Source of the DNA: Niebla homalea
Lineage: Eukaryota > Ascomycota > Lecanoromycetes > Lecanorales > Ramalinaceae
Assembly: GCA_019925105.1 (NCBI GenBank)
Contig: JAHGAU010000013.1
Span: 496,001-560,000 of the forward strand
Reading direction: 5' to 3'
Length of the DNA stretch: 64,000 bases
Every line of letters starts with the position of its first letter. Position 1 is the first letter of the stretch. A program made the translations under genes and the position numbers. The notes under the pieces were generated by a model. It worked only from the letters and a program-made list of their open reading frames with translations, ran no database searches and was not told the DNA's origin. Positions 35,420 through 45,564 of the stretch are shown one piece after another.

Positions 35420-36832
35420 TCAGACTTCCCTCCACGTCATGCCTGGCCTTTCGCCCTTGGGCGTGTGCACGGCGTTCTTGTCGGCGAAGGGATCATCGTC
35501 GTCTGCGTCTCCGTCATCACTCCCGCTGTCGTCATCACGTCTCAACTGTCCTTTACCATTCAAAAGCATCGTTGGATGGGCTGGCAGTTTCCCCAGACTC
35601 AAGCCTGCCAGGGGAGTCTCCAGCGCCTGCTGTGGTGGCTCAGGGCGAGCTGGCTTTGGGGCCGCTGCAACCTCGTCATCATCCGACCATTCGGCGCCTT
35701 CACTATCGCTATCGTTCTCGACGCTCTTGTCGAGTATTTCAAATGCCATCAACGCTTCTACCAGCGTATCATTGGCGTTGATGAGGCTCCCAAGCCACTG
35801 CTCGCTCTCGATGTGCTGGATATACCGCAATATCTGCCTTCGCAGTTGCTTGCACGTCTCGAACCGATTGACGGTGTCAGGATCCTCGCTCACGCGCTTG
35901 TGCTCCCTGTCGATGAGTTTCAGTGCGTTCATGAGGTTCGTGCTGGCTATGGAAGCAGAGGCGATGGATTCCAAGATACGAGGCTTCTCGCTCTCGAGGT
36001 TGAAGCCCCGATTAGATTTGGACACTTTGGACTTTTTGTCCGACTTGGATTTCTTCGACATTCGGTCTACTGCGGGCAACAGCCCGCCTGTCTGGAATGT
36101 CGAGGATGACGAGGCAAAAGAGCTTGATGTTGGAGCACCGCTTAGGCCCGGCATCCGGGCTGCTTCATCGTCGGCACTGCCGAATGGATCCTCGTTGGGA
36201 TTTGGCTGCGTTTCCTTCAGGACTCGCGATTGCTGTTGGCTCACTGGCTTCTTGCGCTTTGGCAGTTGCTTCTGAAGAGCAACGACGCGCTCCATTCCGG
36301 GGGTGGCCTTGTAGGTTGCCGCCCAGCCTCGGAATAGGACTCGGCATTTTCCCTTCACTTCGGGATCGGACAAGGAATCCGTCGCACAGACACGTAAACG
36401 CTCCAAAAGCATCTCATCTGCAAAATCGCGCTGGAAGCGAGAGCCTGCATTCTCGATCAAGCAGTCCAGAACAACCAGGGCCCGAAGCTGCTGGTGCACG
36501 CTGCCGTATTTGCTTGAAAAGACAGATTAGGATACCTCTATCGCTTAAACATATCAGTAAACTCACAGCTTCTTGCGGATAGCTCTCGCAGCTTCCGTGG
36601 GTCCGCCATTTTGGATTCGTATGACCTCAATTAGATCCGGGATGCCGCTCAAATCTTCGGATCCATATTGTTCACCAGTCAATCGATTAACTTGGACTGT
36701 GACGGCAGTAAACGGTTTACTCTTGATGACGTCAGTACCTGAACTTTCAGGTTCCATCCACAGAGGGCATGCGCGAGCATATGGATGAAGAAGAAAACCG
36801 GATTCTACCCAACATACCGAGCTTGAGAACAT
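35420..36832 (-). CDS. LSB5: VHS-GAT adaptor, Lsb5-like
   Basis: Lsb5 links ubiquitin and Arf signals to the actin patch protein Las17 and endocytosis. Three exons, complement(35420..36512, 36567..36721, 36818..36832), give 420 residues. Exon 1 is just 15 nt (MFSSS). The VHS domain spans about 6-140, with 'YGSEDLSGIPDLIEVIRIQNGGPTEAARAIRKKL' joined by splicing to 'KYGSVHQQLRALVVLDCLIENAG'. A GAT-like three-helix region lies at about 225-305. The C-terminus is acidic and Pro-rich, with an NPF-free 'DPFADKN' motif near the end that could bind adaptor appendages. The intron-1 acceptor is AAG because the better-looking CAG upstream breaks frame. LSB5 diverges from the next plus-strand gene. Confidence 0.9.
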
Positions 36833-37253
36833 GATGCTGGCTTAGTTGTTTAGTGAACTGCCCTTCTGCCTGAAGATGACTATGTATGGCTCTCCAGGAT
36901 AATTAGAATATTACGGAATGTGATTATCATCATACTAGCACAGTTCTTTCCATACAAGGTATATACTGTGATACCATATCGGCGGAGACTAGGTATAATC
37001 ACATGACGTGCATTTCAAGACTTGGCGTGGCCCCCAATTGGTTCCAGACGTCCTTCCATCCTCCACCCTCCACTTTTCTCCCGCGTCTACCTTATGTATT
37101 GATTTGAGTCCTGGATGCCTCTCACTTGACTTTCCTGATGATGTACATCTTCATCAATTCAATCAGTGAAGGTAAGGAAAGAGATCATTGTGGGATGCGG
37201 TGGGTACGATATGAGTGGATAGGACAAAAGGAGGAAAGGCTGTGACCTTCGTC
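36833..37253. promoter_or_regulatory. shared divergent promoter region
   Basis: About 420 bases between the LSB5 and orphan-gene start codons. C/T-rich tracts near 37050-37080 look like fungal promoter pyrimidine runs. No specific site was identified. Confidence 0.45.
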
Positions 37254-38785
37254 ATGGACAATTTCAAACGTTTTGAAGACCAGCGAACTCCTGAGTAAAG
37301 GCATGAGATTACCAAAGATGATCTTTTGCTAAACGCAAAAGTAGGAGATCTTTCTCATCTACCCTCACTAAGGTATCTGGATGGACTCCAGTCAATCAGC
37401 CCTCTAGCTCTCCACTTAGGAGTCTTGTGAAACTAGGACCGGACGAAAAGCCGAAGAAAAGAAAGTCACGCAAGGAGAAGCAAACTACGACCCCTAAGCA
37501 GTCTTTGTCAACCCCAACGAAGACTCGTAAACGAGCCAAAGTTGAAGCTTCTAAACACGTCATCGCATTGGCAGGCTTAGATGTTCCCAAAACTCAAGCA
37601 TCACCTGCTACCCCGATCGTAAGAGGCTCTCTGCACTCACAGGCTATCTCGACAACACTCTCCATCAACGGAGGCTCTGACAGAAAGGGCTTAGAATCCT
37701 CGAAAGTCTTACCAGAGGCAACATCCTCGACGCAAAATACTTTGCACTTGCCTCGCGGAGCAGTCGATCAAACTTTAAGTCTGACTTCCGATGCTGATAG
37801 AGATGCTCAACTGCTCGCTGAACAGGAAGACTTCAGTGATTTCGGTGTCGAGGACCAAGCTCCTGCCACTTCTGACGAATGGTTTGCCGATGACGATCTG
37901 GAGGATGCGGGACCCGAGTGGCTCGATGCTGCACGAGCCGCTGAACCCAAGTCAAAGGAAGCGCATCCTCAAAAGACCAGGAATGACGCAGTCTACGACC
38001 AACTGGTCGCTCTTGCCGAATCTAGCCCTCCTTTGAGTCAGATTTCTGGGAACAGGGTCAAGCTGGAACAGCAACAGATTGATGTCGAAATGAATGGTGA
38101 CAGGCTGGATTTTGAGGATACTGAATTTGTAGATCCTTCGGCTGAACCTGAGGGCCTTCACACACTTGGCGATGGGTTGAGGTTTTCGAAGCCCTGCAGC
38201 GCTGCAGTAGTGAACGCAGAAACGTCTTCTGTCAAAGGTAACACTCAATTCCAGGATTTGCAGATGAAACCGCCACCAAAGCCATGCTCGGCTCCTCACA
38301 GGATCAAATTTGGTCCTGGGGGAGTACCGCTTCCGTTCGTTCGTGCTCCTTTCCAAAAGCCATTACTCAACCATTCCCCAGTGCAGGGGCTTCAGAATGG
38401 CACTGTCTTACGTACGGTATTCCGCGTCGGCGAAGCTCTTAACGTAGCTTCGGTAGCCTCCAGTGGCAATCTTGATGCCATAATCGAGTTATACGCTCGG
38501 GTCATCCGGTCGTCACGAGAAGACTTCAAGCAGCACTTCCTGTTTGCTGATCTTTTCACGGACAAGCCGCCTTATCTGAAAGGTACCTACGGGATCTGGA
38601 AGGATGTGCCACAGTGGGAGCAGGACGCGCGGGGGTTTCTCGACGAAGCAGGCCAAGGACGAATGTGTCGAGTTGTTGGAAGGGTAAAAAGGAGGTGTAC
38701 AGGCTCACCTCACCTCAATGTCTTGAGTATTTGGGAATGCTCATTAGAAGATGTTGGAATCGCGAAAGGAATGGTATGCAGCTGA
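37254..38785 (+). CDS. conserved-looking fungal protein, probably nuclear
   Basis: Two exons, join(37254..37294, 37342..38785), give 494 residues. The 47-nt intron has a GTAAAG donor and a GCTAAAC branch site, and joining restores 'RTPDRRSFSSTLTKVSGWTPVN'. A strongly basic cluster (KPKKRKSRKEK, about residue 48-58, and TRKRAK after it) suggests nuclear import. Residues 80-300 are acidic and low complexity. The C-terminal 170 residues form one compact domain: 'FRVGEALN', 'ELYARVI', 'FLFADLFTDKPPYLKGTYGIWK', 'CRVVGRVKR' and 'LSIWECSLEDV'. The strand-rich pattern suggests an OB-like fold, but that is inference. I recognise the layout from other ascomycete hypothetical proteins and cannot name a function. 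Confidence 0.75.
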
Positions 38786-39158
38786 GGTAAATCGGAGACC
38801 GACCTCGACATCTTCAGACACCTAATGGGGAATATGTACAATATGGCTTGGAAGAGTGGTGTGGCTAACAATTGTATTTGCTTGGGAGCCGGAAGGATCA
38901 AGTGCTGAGACTTCATGGCTGGTGTGCTCAATGCGGTCTTGCTGGTAATGGGACGAGCCGATAGAGCCTTGCGGGATATAGAACTCTTTTTTCTGCTCAG
39001 AAACATTAGAATACAGGGTGACGATAGTGGTGAATCTACCACTTTCGTGAAAGGCGAATCGCAAGAGAAACCAATTTTTCCTCGACACGACCAGGCTGAT
39101 ATAGAAGATATATCCTAGGCAAAATGCCGGTTTGCTTCTTAAATCTTTGTTGTCAACG
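38786..39158. other. intergenic between convergent genes
   Basis: About 370 bases with no supported gene, holding two 3' untranslated regions. Confidence 0.5.
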
Positions 39159-40271
39159 TTATGCTTCCGGCTTGGCCTCTTTCGCGGTCTCGTCACTGGA
39201 GGAGAAGACGAGGTGCTTCTCGTAGAAATGAAGCATCTGTATCCGAGACGTCAGCCATCTCCCAACGTCTTACATGCTTTGCACAAGTTAAGATCAAAGG
39301 GCAATATATGAAGAAGGCACTCACCCGCTGCGGACACGCCTTGTAGATAACAGGCAACTTCGCCCGACTCTTGTAGAAGCGCCCATCCTCATTCTTCTCG
39401 TTCCAAATTATGTATCCCCACAACTCCCCATCCGCATTCTCCCTCATCACCGTGTCGATGCTTTGGACCAAAGGATCCCACGAGCCATCCTTGGCCAAGG
39501 GCGGTTTCCAGTCATCTTCTAGGCCTACTTCAGTGAAGCCGACCAAGGCGCCAGGTTCAATATCTTGGTCCATGGCACCGTTGCTCTTGCGCGCCGTACC
39601 TTTCTTCGCGTGTTTAGGCGCCTTAGGGGTGCCTCTGGCCGAGTCACCGCCAGTCGATTGTCGACCTCGCTTCTTGGAGGCGGATGGCTTGGGTTCTCCT
39701 GGTTGTGGTTTTCCGCCAATCTTGGCCCAGTAGGCTTCAAGCACTTCTCGGGCGCCGCTATGATTGAGTGTCAGCCTCGAAGGAGGCTCTTCGACTCTTT
39801 TTTGGGGGGGGGCCTAGTTGCTTACTCGAGATTTTCCTCCGTTTCCCATGTCCTGTCGGCCTTCTTCTCCCAGCCCTTCCATTTTACTTGGTATCGCATT
39901 TGTGCCTAACAGTCAACTATTATATTAAAGATTCTGCAAGGTGTCATTTGGGGTCTCACATCTTCAAAGTCTGCACGGTGGTCGTGTATAGCTTCAACCA
40001 CGTAACTACGAAAGCTTGGTGAGCAGCGGTGCAGACGATTATTATCATGATGATTTTGACATACACTTCTTCCTCCTCGTCATCTTCTTCCTCCTCTTCA
40101 TCGACTCCATCATCCTTCATGATCGTATCTGAGGGGTCATCCTTCTTTGCATCGGCAATGACTGACTCAGCGTCGCTTTCTTGCGGCAATGGAGCTACGC
40201 GAACAGTAATGAGTGATTGGTGTCTTACCATGACGCGTTTTGACGTGTATGTAAGGAGACTCACGAGGCAT
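39159..40271 (-). CDS. heterochromatin protein 1 (chromo and chromoshadow domains)
   Basis: HP1 reads methylated H3K9 and builds heterochromatin; fungal names include HepA, Hpo and Swi6. Six exons, complement(39159..39236, 39325..39757, 39826..39905, 39960..40005, 40065..40194, 40265..40271), give 257 residues. The first coding exon is 7 nt; joining it gives MPPPLPQESDAES, the usual fungal HP1 start. An acidic run (about 33-45) precedes the chromodomain (about 46-90). There YVVEAI supplies one cage aromatic, 'YQVKWKGW' the second, and 'RTWETEENL' the end of the fold. A basic hinge (SKKRGRQ...KKGTARKS) follows, then the chromoshadow domain (about 160-245) with 'WGYIIWNEKNEDGRFYKSRAKLPV' style strands and 'CPQRMLHFYEKH'. 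Frame is maintained at every junction. Confidence 0.94.
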
Positions 40272-40708
40272 GGATCAAGAAGAGAGCGGCTAGTATGTTT
40301 ACAACTGGGTGTCTTTGGGAAGTGACTGAAGGAAGCTAGATTTAATTGAGTATGTTTTGAGAAGGGTGAGTCGAGCCCGAGGTAATGTCGGATGCTCTCC
40401 AGTGTTGAGCCAGTAATGAAGGACTGAAGGACGTTGGCGCAAAGTGAAGGGTGAAGTGAAGAGAAATTGGCAATTCGAGAGAGAGGAAATCCGCGAAAAG
40501 CTCGGCAGAAAGTCGCGTGGAATTTGCTAGCGCGACGAGGTCCAACGACTGCAAAACATTTGTTCAATTTTGGGCCAGGCATTTCACTTCAATTTATATC
40601 TTATCTGAGGGACCGAACGCATAGAGCCTGAGATCAGCAAGTCGTTCCTTATCGTGAGAGCCAAAGCCCTGGCACAGCAGAGCTCGCACGAGCTGAAGAC
40701 GTGCAAAA
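40272..40708. promoter_or_regulatory. shared divergent promoter of HP1 and CCT5
   Basis: About 440 bases separate the start codons. No specific element was recognised. The HP1 5' untranslated region probably occupies much of 40272-40580, where an upstream reverse frame is open. Confidence 0.5.
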
Positions 40709-42819
40709 ATGGCTATGCGTAAGTCCTATATACCTAAAGCTCTTGTCGCCTCAAACCGGGAGCCTTGCATGCTGATTTTGATGCGTTACCAGAGCTGGAT
40801 ATGTCGAATGGTGAGCAAAGCTGAAGAAGCTGCCACGCTGTCAAGGGAAAGTTCTTACAGCACCAGCCCAGGTGATGAAAGATGAACAAGGCCGGCCCTT
40901 CATCATCGTCCGAGAGTACGTTTAAAGCATCCATGATCTAGGCAATAAATACAAGATAGCTCCACTTTGCTGACATTTGTCATAGCCAGCAAAAGAAGAA
41001 GAGACAACACGGCAACGAAGCTGTCAAGTCACACATCCTCGCAGCCCGAACGGTCGCCAACATAGTCAAGACATCACTGGTTTGGCTCACCAAGAGCTTC
41101 CGCTATAAGGAAACCGGAAAGCTGACCTGGCTGGCAGGGTCCGAGAGGACTGGATAAGATACTCATATCACCTGATGGAGATATCACAGTCACGAATGAT
41201 GGAGCCACAATATTATCACAAGTGGGTATTGGTTTCCTCATTTTTACCGGCAAACGCTGAAGGATATCCCGCTTCAGATGGAAATAACGAATCACGTCGC
41301 TAGATTGCTTGTCGAGCTCTCAAAATCACAAGACGACGAAATAGGGGATGGCACTACAGGTGTAGTGGTTCTGGCAGGAGCTTTACTAGAACAGGCAGCA
41401 GACCTCATCGACAAAGGCATACATCCGATCCGAATAGCAGACGGCTACGATCAAGCCTGTGAGGTCGCAGTCGCCGAGCTGGACCGAATAAGTGACGAGG
41501 TCAAGTTCTCCAGAGACGATCCTTCAAATTTGTTTGAGGTTGCGAAGACAAGTTTGGGAAGCAAAATGTCGGTCATCGATCGGAAACATTGGTAACCTTC
41601 TGTGCGCTCGTGCTAATGCGGCTGTCAGAGTATCAAAAGCGCACAATCAATTTGCACAAATAGCAGTTGACGCCGTCCTCTCCGTTGCCGACCTATCGAG
41701 AAAAGACGTCGACTTCGAACTCATCAAAGTGGATGGTAAAGTTGGTGGCGCCCTCGAAGACAGTCTTCTCGTAAAGGGAGTGATAGTGGACAAAGATTTC
41801 TCGCACCCGCAAATGCCAGATGAGGTCCGAGATGCCAAATTGGCAATCCTGACCTGCGCATTTGAGCCACCTAAGCCGAAGACGAAACACAAGCTCGACA
41901 TCACGACCGTGGAGGAATTCAAGAAGCTGCAAACGTACGAAAAGGAGAAATTCACGGAGATGATCAGTCAGATCAAAGACACGGGGGCGAATCTTGTCAT
42001 CTGTCAATGGGGTTTCGATGACGAGGCAAACCATCTGCTACTTCAGAATAAGCTACCGGCAGTGCGGTGGGTTGGTGGGCCGGAAATCGAATTAATCGCC
42101 ATTGCCACGAATGGAAGGATCGTGCCGCGATTCGAGGATCTGAGTTCAGGCAAGCTGGGGACAGCAGGCGTGGTCAGGGAGATGAGCTTCGGCACCACAC
42201 GGGAGAAGATGCTGGTCATTGAAGAATGCGCCAATACGAGAGCTGTGACTGTCTTCGTCAGGGGCAGCAACAAGATGATCATCGATGAGGCCAAACGCTC
42301 CCTCCACGACGCCCTCTGCGTGGTCCGAAACCTTGTGCGGGATAACCGTGTCGTCTACGGTGGCGGCGCGGCAGAGATAGCATGCTCACTCGCCGTTGAA
42401 CAAGCAGCGAATAAGAGTCCAGGGCTGGAGCAGTACGCCATGCGGGCTTTTGCGGACGCGCTCGATTCTGTTCCTATGGCCTTGGCGGAGAACTCGGGGT
42501 TGAGTCCGATAGAAACGCTGGCTTCGATCAAGTCACGGCAGGTCAAGCAGAAGAACTCGAGATTGGGGGTGGATTGCATGCAGACGGGGAGTACTGGTGA
42601 GTTCTCTCCTTATCTATCAATCATTTGAGGTTTCGAGGGATATGTAATTCTCCAGAGCAGATGCTAACACGATATGATATTACAGACATGCGGGAGCACT
42701 ACGTGATAGACCCGTTGATAGGCAAGAGGCAGCAATTGCTCCTTGCCACGCAGCTGTGTCGGATGGTGTTGAAGGTCAATAATGTAATTATAGCTGGCAG
42801 CGACGAGAACGATTTCTAG
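40709..42819 (+). CDS. CCT5: T-complex chaperonin subunit epsilon (CCT5)
   Basis: CCT/TRiC folds actin and tubulin in the cytosol; this is the epsilon subunit. Eight exons, join(40709..40718, 40793..40810, 40861..40915, 40986..41079, 41138..41221, 41278..41567, 41629..42596, 42686..42819), give 550 residues, the standard length. The first two exons are 10 and 18 nt. The equatorial domain shows '[12 protein letters not shown]', '[10 protein letters not shown]' and the ATP-binding '[12 protein letters not shown]' (about 110-121). The apical domain includes 'DFSHPQMP'. The late equatorial segment '[13 protein letters not shown]' and the C-terminus '[14 protein letters not shown]' are intact. The donor of intron 4 (GTTTGG) is weak, but only that junction restores TSLGPRG. 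The gene is divergent from HP1. Confidence 0.96.
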
Positions 42820-43113
42820 ATCACTTTATCATGGTGCTCACACCGAGCTCGACTGACAAACGAGGAAAAGGATTTTTGCATAGCACATAGAAGCTGTGAC
42901 CCTCACGCAGTGCAAGCTGCAAGCCTCCAAATACCGCCGCAGCGGTGCAATGTGCTTACCATGTGGCGTGCTACTGCTAGCAGCTTCAGCTCCTCGTCGT
43001 GCCGTGCTCATGCTCATTCAAGAGGGTTTATCCGTATAAGTGGCACAAGTCACTTGCCAACATCGCAAGACACTTGCCCAAATCTTCTCCACGCGAGACG
43101 TGTGAACCAAGAA

Positions 43114-43129
43114 GGGGGGGGGTGGGGGG
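43114..43129. repeat. G-rich run
   Basis: A tract of ten G, one T and six further G, inside the gene-poor region after CCT5. It might form a quadruplex, but no role is visible. Confidence 0.6.
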
Positions 43130-44017
43130 AAACAATTAAAAGCGCAAACCAGCGTCATGCCCGCCCTTCCTGACGAACGAAGGCGTATTGCGGGTTTTTT
43201 TTGGCAACCAAGCGTATAATGTTCCAAGCAAGCGTGCGACAAGAATTCAATTCGGTTCATCACAGACGTCACCTTTTTCATGCCAACAGGGTATGACAGG
43301 GATTATGGTCTGGATGCTGCTTCTTCCAAGCGTCCCAATTCTCGGGGCTTTGGGTACGAGCAATAATGACAGACAAGCAAGCAAGCGAGCGAAGTCCGCA
43401 AAGAATGGAGTGCGTCAGATTCGGCCATTATTGTTGTTATTTGGTCGGAGGATTCCTGTTGGGTGCCCTTCGTGAAAAACGGTTGTGAACAAACATCCAT
43501 TTCCAGACAGTGTACAAACGGGCCGTTGATTTGGCTTTTGATTCTGATTTTTGATTTTAGCAATAAAGATATGAATGGGAGTGTAGGAAACATTATCATC
43601 GGGACCTGCCATTCTAGAATTTGATAATACCCATTCTGGCGGATGCCGAATCGCACGTGTTTTGACAGATTGCAAGGCTTCAGAAGGCCGATTGTGGTCA
43701 CCATGCCGGCGGCGTACAAAGCAACGCCATACTCTCCACACAGCGCGCACACAGTAATATAGTACGCTGTCAGAGTGTCAGACAAGTGACAGGATTACAA
43801 GAACGTCTCTTGTTAGGCAGCCCGCGGCCGTTCCAGATGGAGGTGGTGAGAATCACAAGACCCCAGCAGACGGACCTTTTAAGGCCTACTATCCCACCCT
43901 CATGGGTTTACGGGCTTGCGGTCCGGGTCAGGGGTAGACGGGGATAGGTCAAACGGAGAGGTCAGGTGCACCATTTTCCTGTTGATGCGCCGCGGCTCGG
44001 TCTCCGACTGACACGTT

Positions 44018-44033
44018 TGCTGCTGCTGCTGCT
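44018..44033. repeat. GCT trinucleotide run
   Basis: Five tandem TGC units in non-coding DNA. A simple microsatellite. Confidence 0.7.
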
Positions 44034-44735
44034 CAAGAGGATGATGATGCTCCAACAAATGTACGATCTCTATTCTCCTTATTTCGCTGGATCAATATGA
44101 TCAATGCGGCGTCGCTCTGCATTTTGTATGGACAACTATTCGTATGTTCAGTTGTAGGGTTGTATTTAATCTCTCAAGGGACCACCCCCACGATATGGTG
44201 GGGTGGGATGAAGCTGCAGGGTCCGCCACTGTATGTTGGATTCTGTACCAAAGATCCGAGGATGCGAGTGTTCCCTGCATCTATTCCGTAATTTGTGGTG
44301 CATCTTGCGGACCGGACTACCTGCAATGAATTCAAAAATATGAGCTTGATCCAAGCTGCAAGTTAAGACTCAATGTTAGCTGACAGATGGAGCTGTTGAA
44401 GCGTTTGAATGCGCTGCTATCGCATTAGGGAAAGGCAGTGAGTATTGAAGGATTCTCGATGTTCGGTCATGCTGATTGAGTGACTTTGGGGCTTTGGTGT
44501 CACCATTACATGCAGCTGACCACCATCCTGAGACTTTGATCGTGTTGATCTACACGACGTTACAGCCATCTGGCGGTGAGATGGATGAACGGATCCTTCA
44601 GCCCTCATGTTCGATAACACCATCAAGTCTCGGGAATAGGGACAGAAGCGTGACAAACGGCACACTGCGCAAGATGTGATTCAAAGGAGATGCTGTCACT
44701 CTTGACAGTGCCGAAGGTGCTGGCATGCACACGAT

Positions 44736-44773
44736 TACATCGGTAGACGGCCGGTACATCGGTAGACGGCCGG
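44736..44773. repeat. exact 19-bp tandem duplication
   Basis: Two identical adjacent copies of TACATCGGTAGACGGCCGG. The perfect identity suggests a recent duplication. It sits in the middle of the gene-poor region. Confidence 0.85.
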
Positions 44774-45532
44774 ATGCGCTGGTGATCCCCCTAATCTGAT
44801 GACAGAGGCTTGAGAGGCTTGCCAATTCGGGGGGCTGCTAGGTCGGTCCACACTTCATCGCTCCCGGTCGGAAGTTGCATCCCCTAGCCCGATGATACCT
44901 GGAAGTGTAGACAGAAGACTTGACAGAAACCGTTAAGTGCCAATTCAGCTGGGTCTTTTGGATACACTGAAAGCGCAACAAGATTTGGACTAGAAGTGAC
45001 ATGTTTCGGTTGTCGACGAATAGGCGGTGTGAGACTGTGAGTGTGTGACGGTGAGGTACGGACAGCGGCTTTGGAGGAGTGAGATAGGTACAGCAGTACA
45101 TCCGTACTTTGCCAACTTGTTACAGCAGCATCTCCGAAGCCTGCCTTATTTGCCCCTGGACTCCGCCCTGCAATTTATCAGGCAGAGACAACTGACGAGG
45201 CGTACAACAATGTTGGCGTGGTGCATGACGTTCGGCCCTGAAACAGCAAAACCCGCCAGAGCGGGTTGACCATCTATTTTGCTACTTTGCAGCGAGATTA
45301 AGCGGAGAGCCACGAGGGAAATTGTGGGGCGAAGCATCGTGATCTGCACCCTGCGGTACTACGGTCTGGGGAAGCCGGGGAAAGTAGAAGCCTGTCCATC
45401 CTGTTGGATACTATTCCCCAGTCAGGAGTCAGAACCTACCATTCAGACCAATCGACAACGTCCATCCGGATGCGTGATTTAATTGTTGCGAATCACAATT
45501 GACCCGATGTCTCCTCTTTCGATCCTTACCTC

Positions 45533-45564
45533 CTTGCCTCCTTGCCCTCTTGCCTCCTTGCCCT
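45533..45564. repeat. exact 16-bp tandem duplication
   Basis: Two adjacent copies of CTTGCCTCCTTGCCCT, within a longer CCTTGCC-rich pyrimidine stretch. Probably replication slippage. Confidence 0.8.

Noticed and set aside
43303..43785. 160-codon minus-strand frame in the gene-poor region
   Set aside because: No domain, signal or conserved pattern, and no splice partner.
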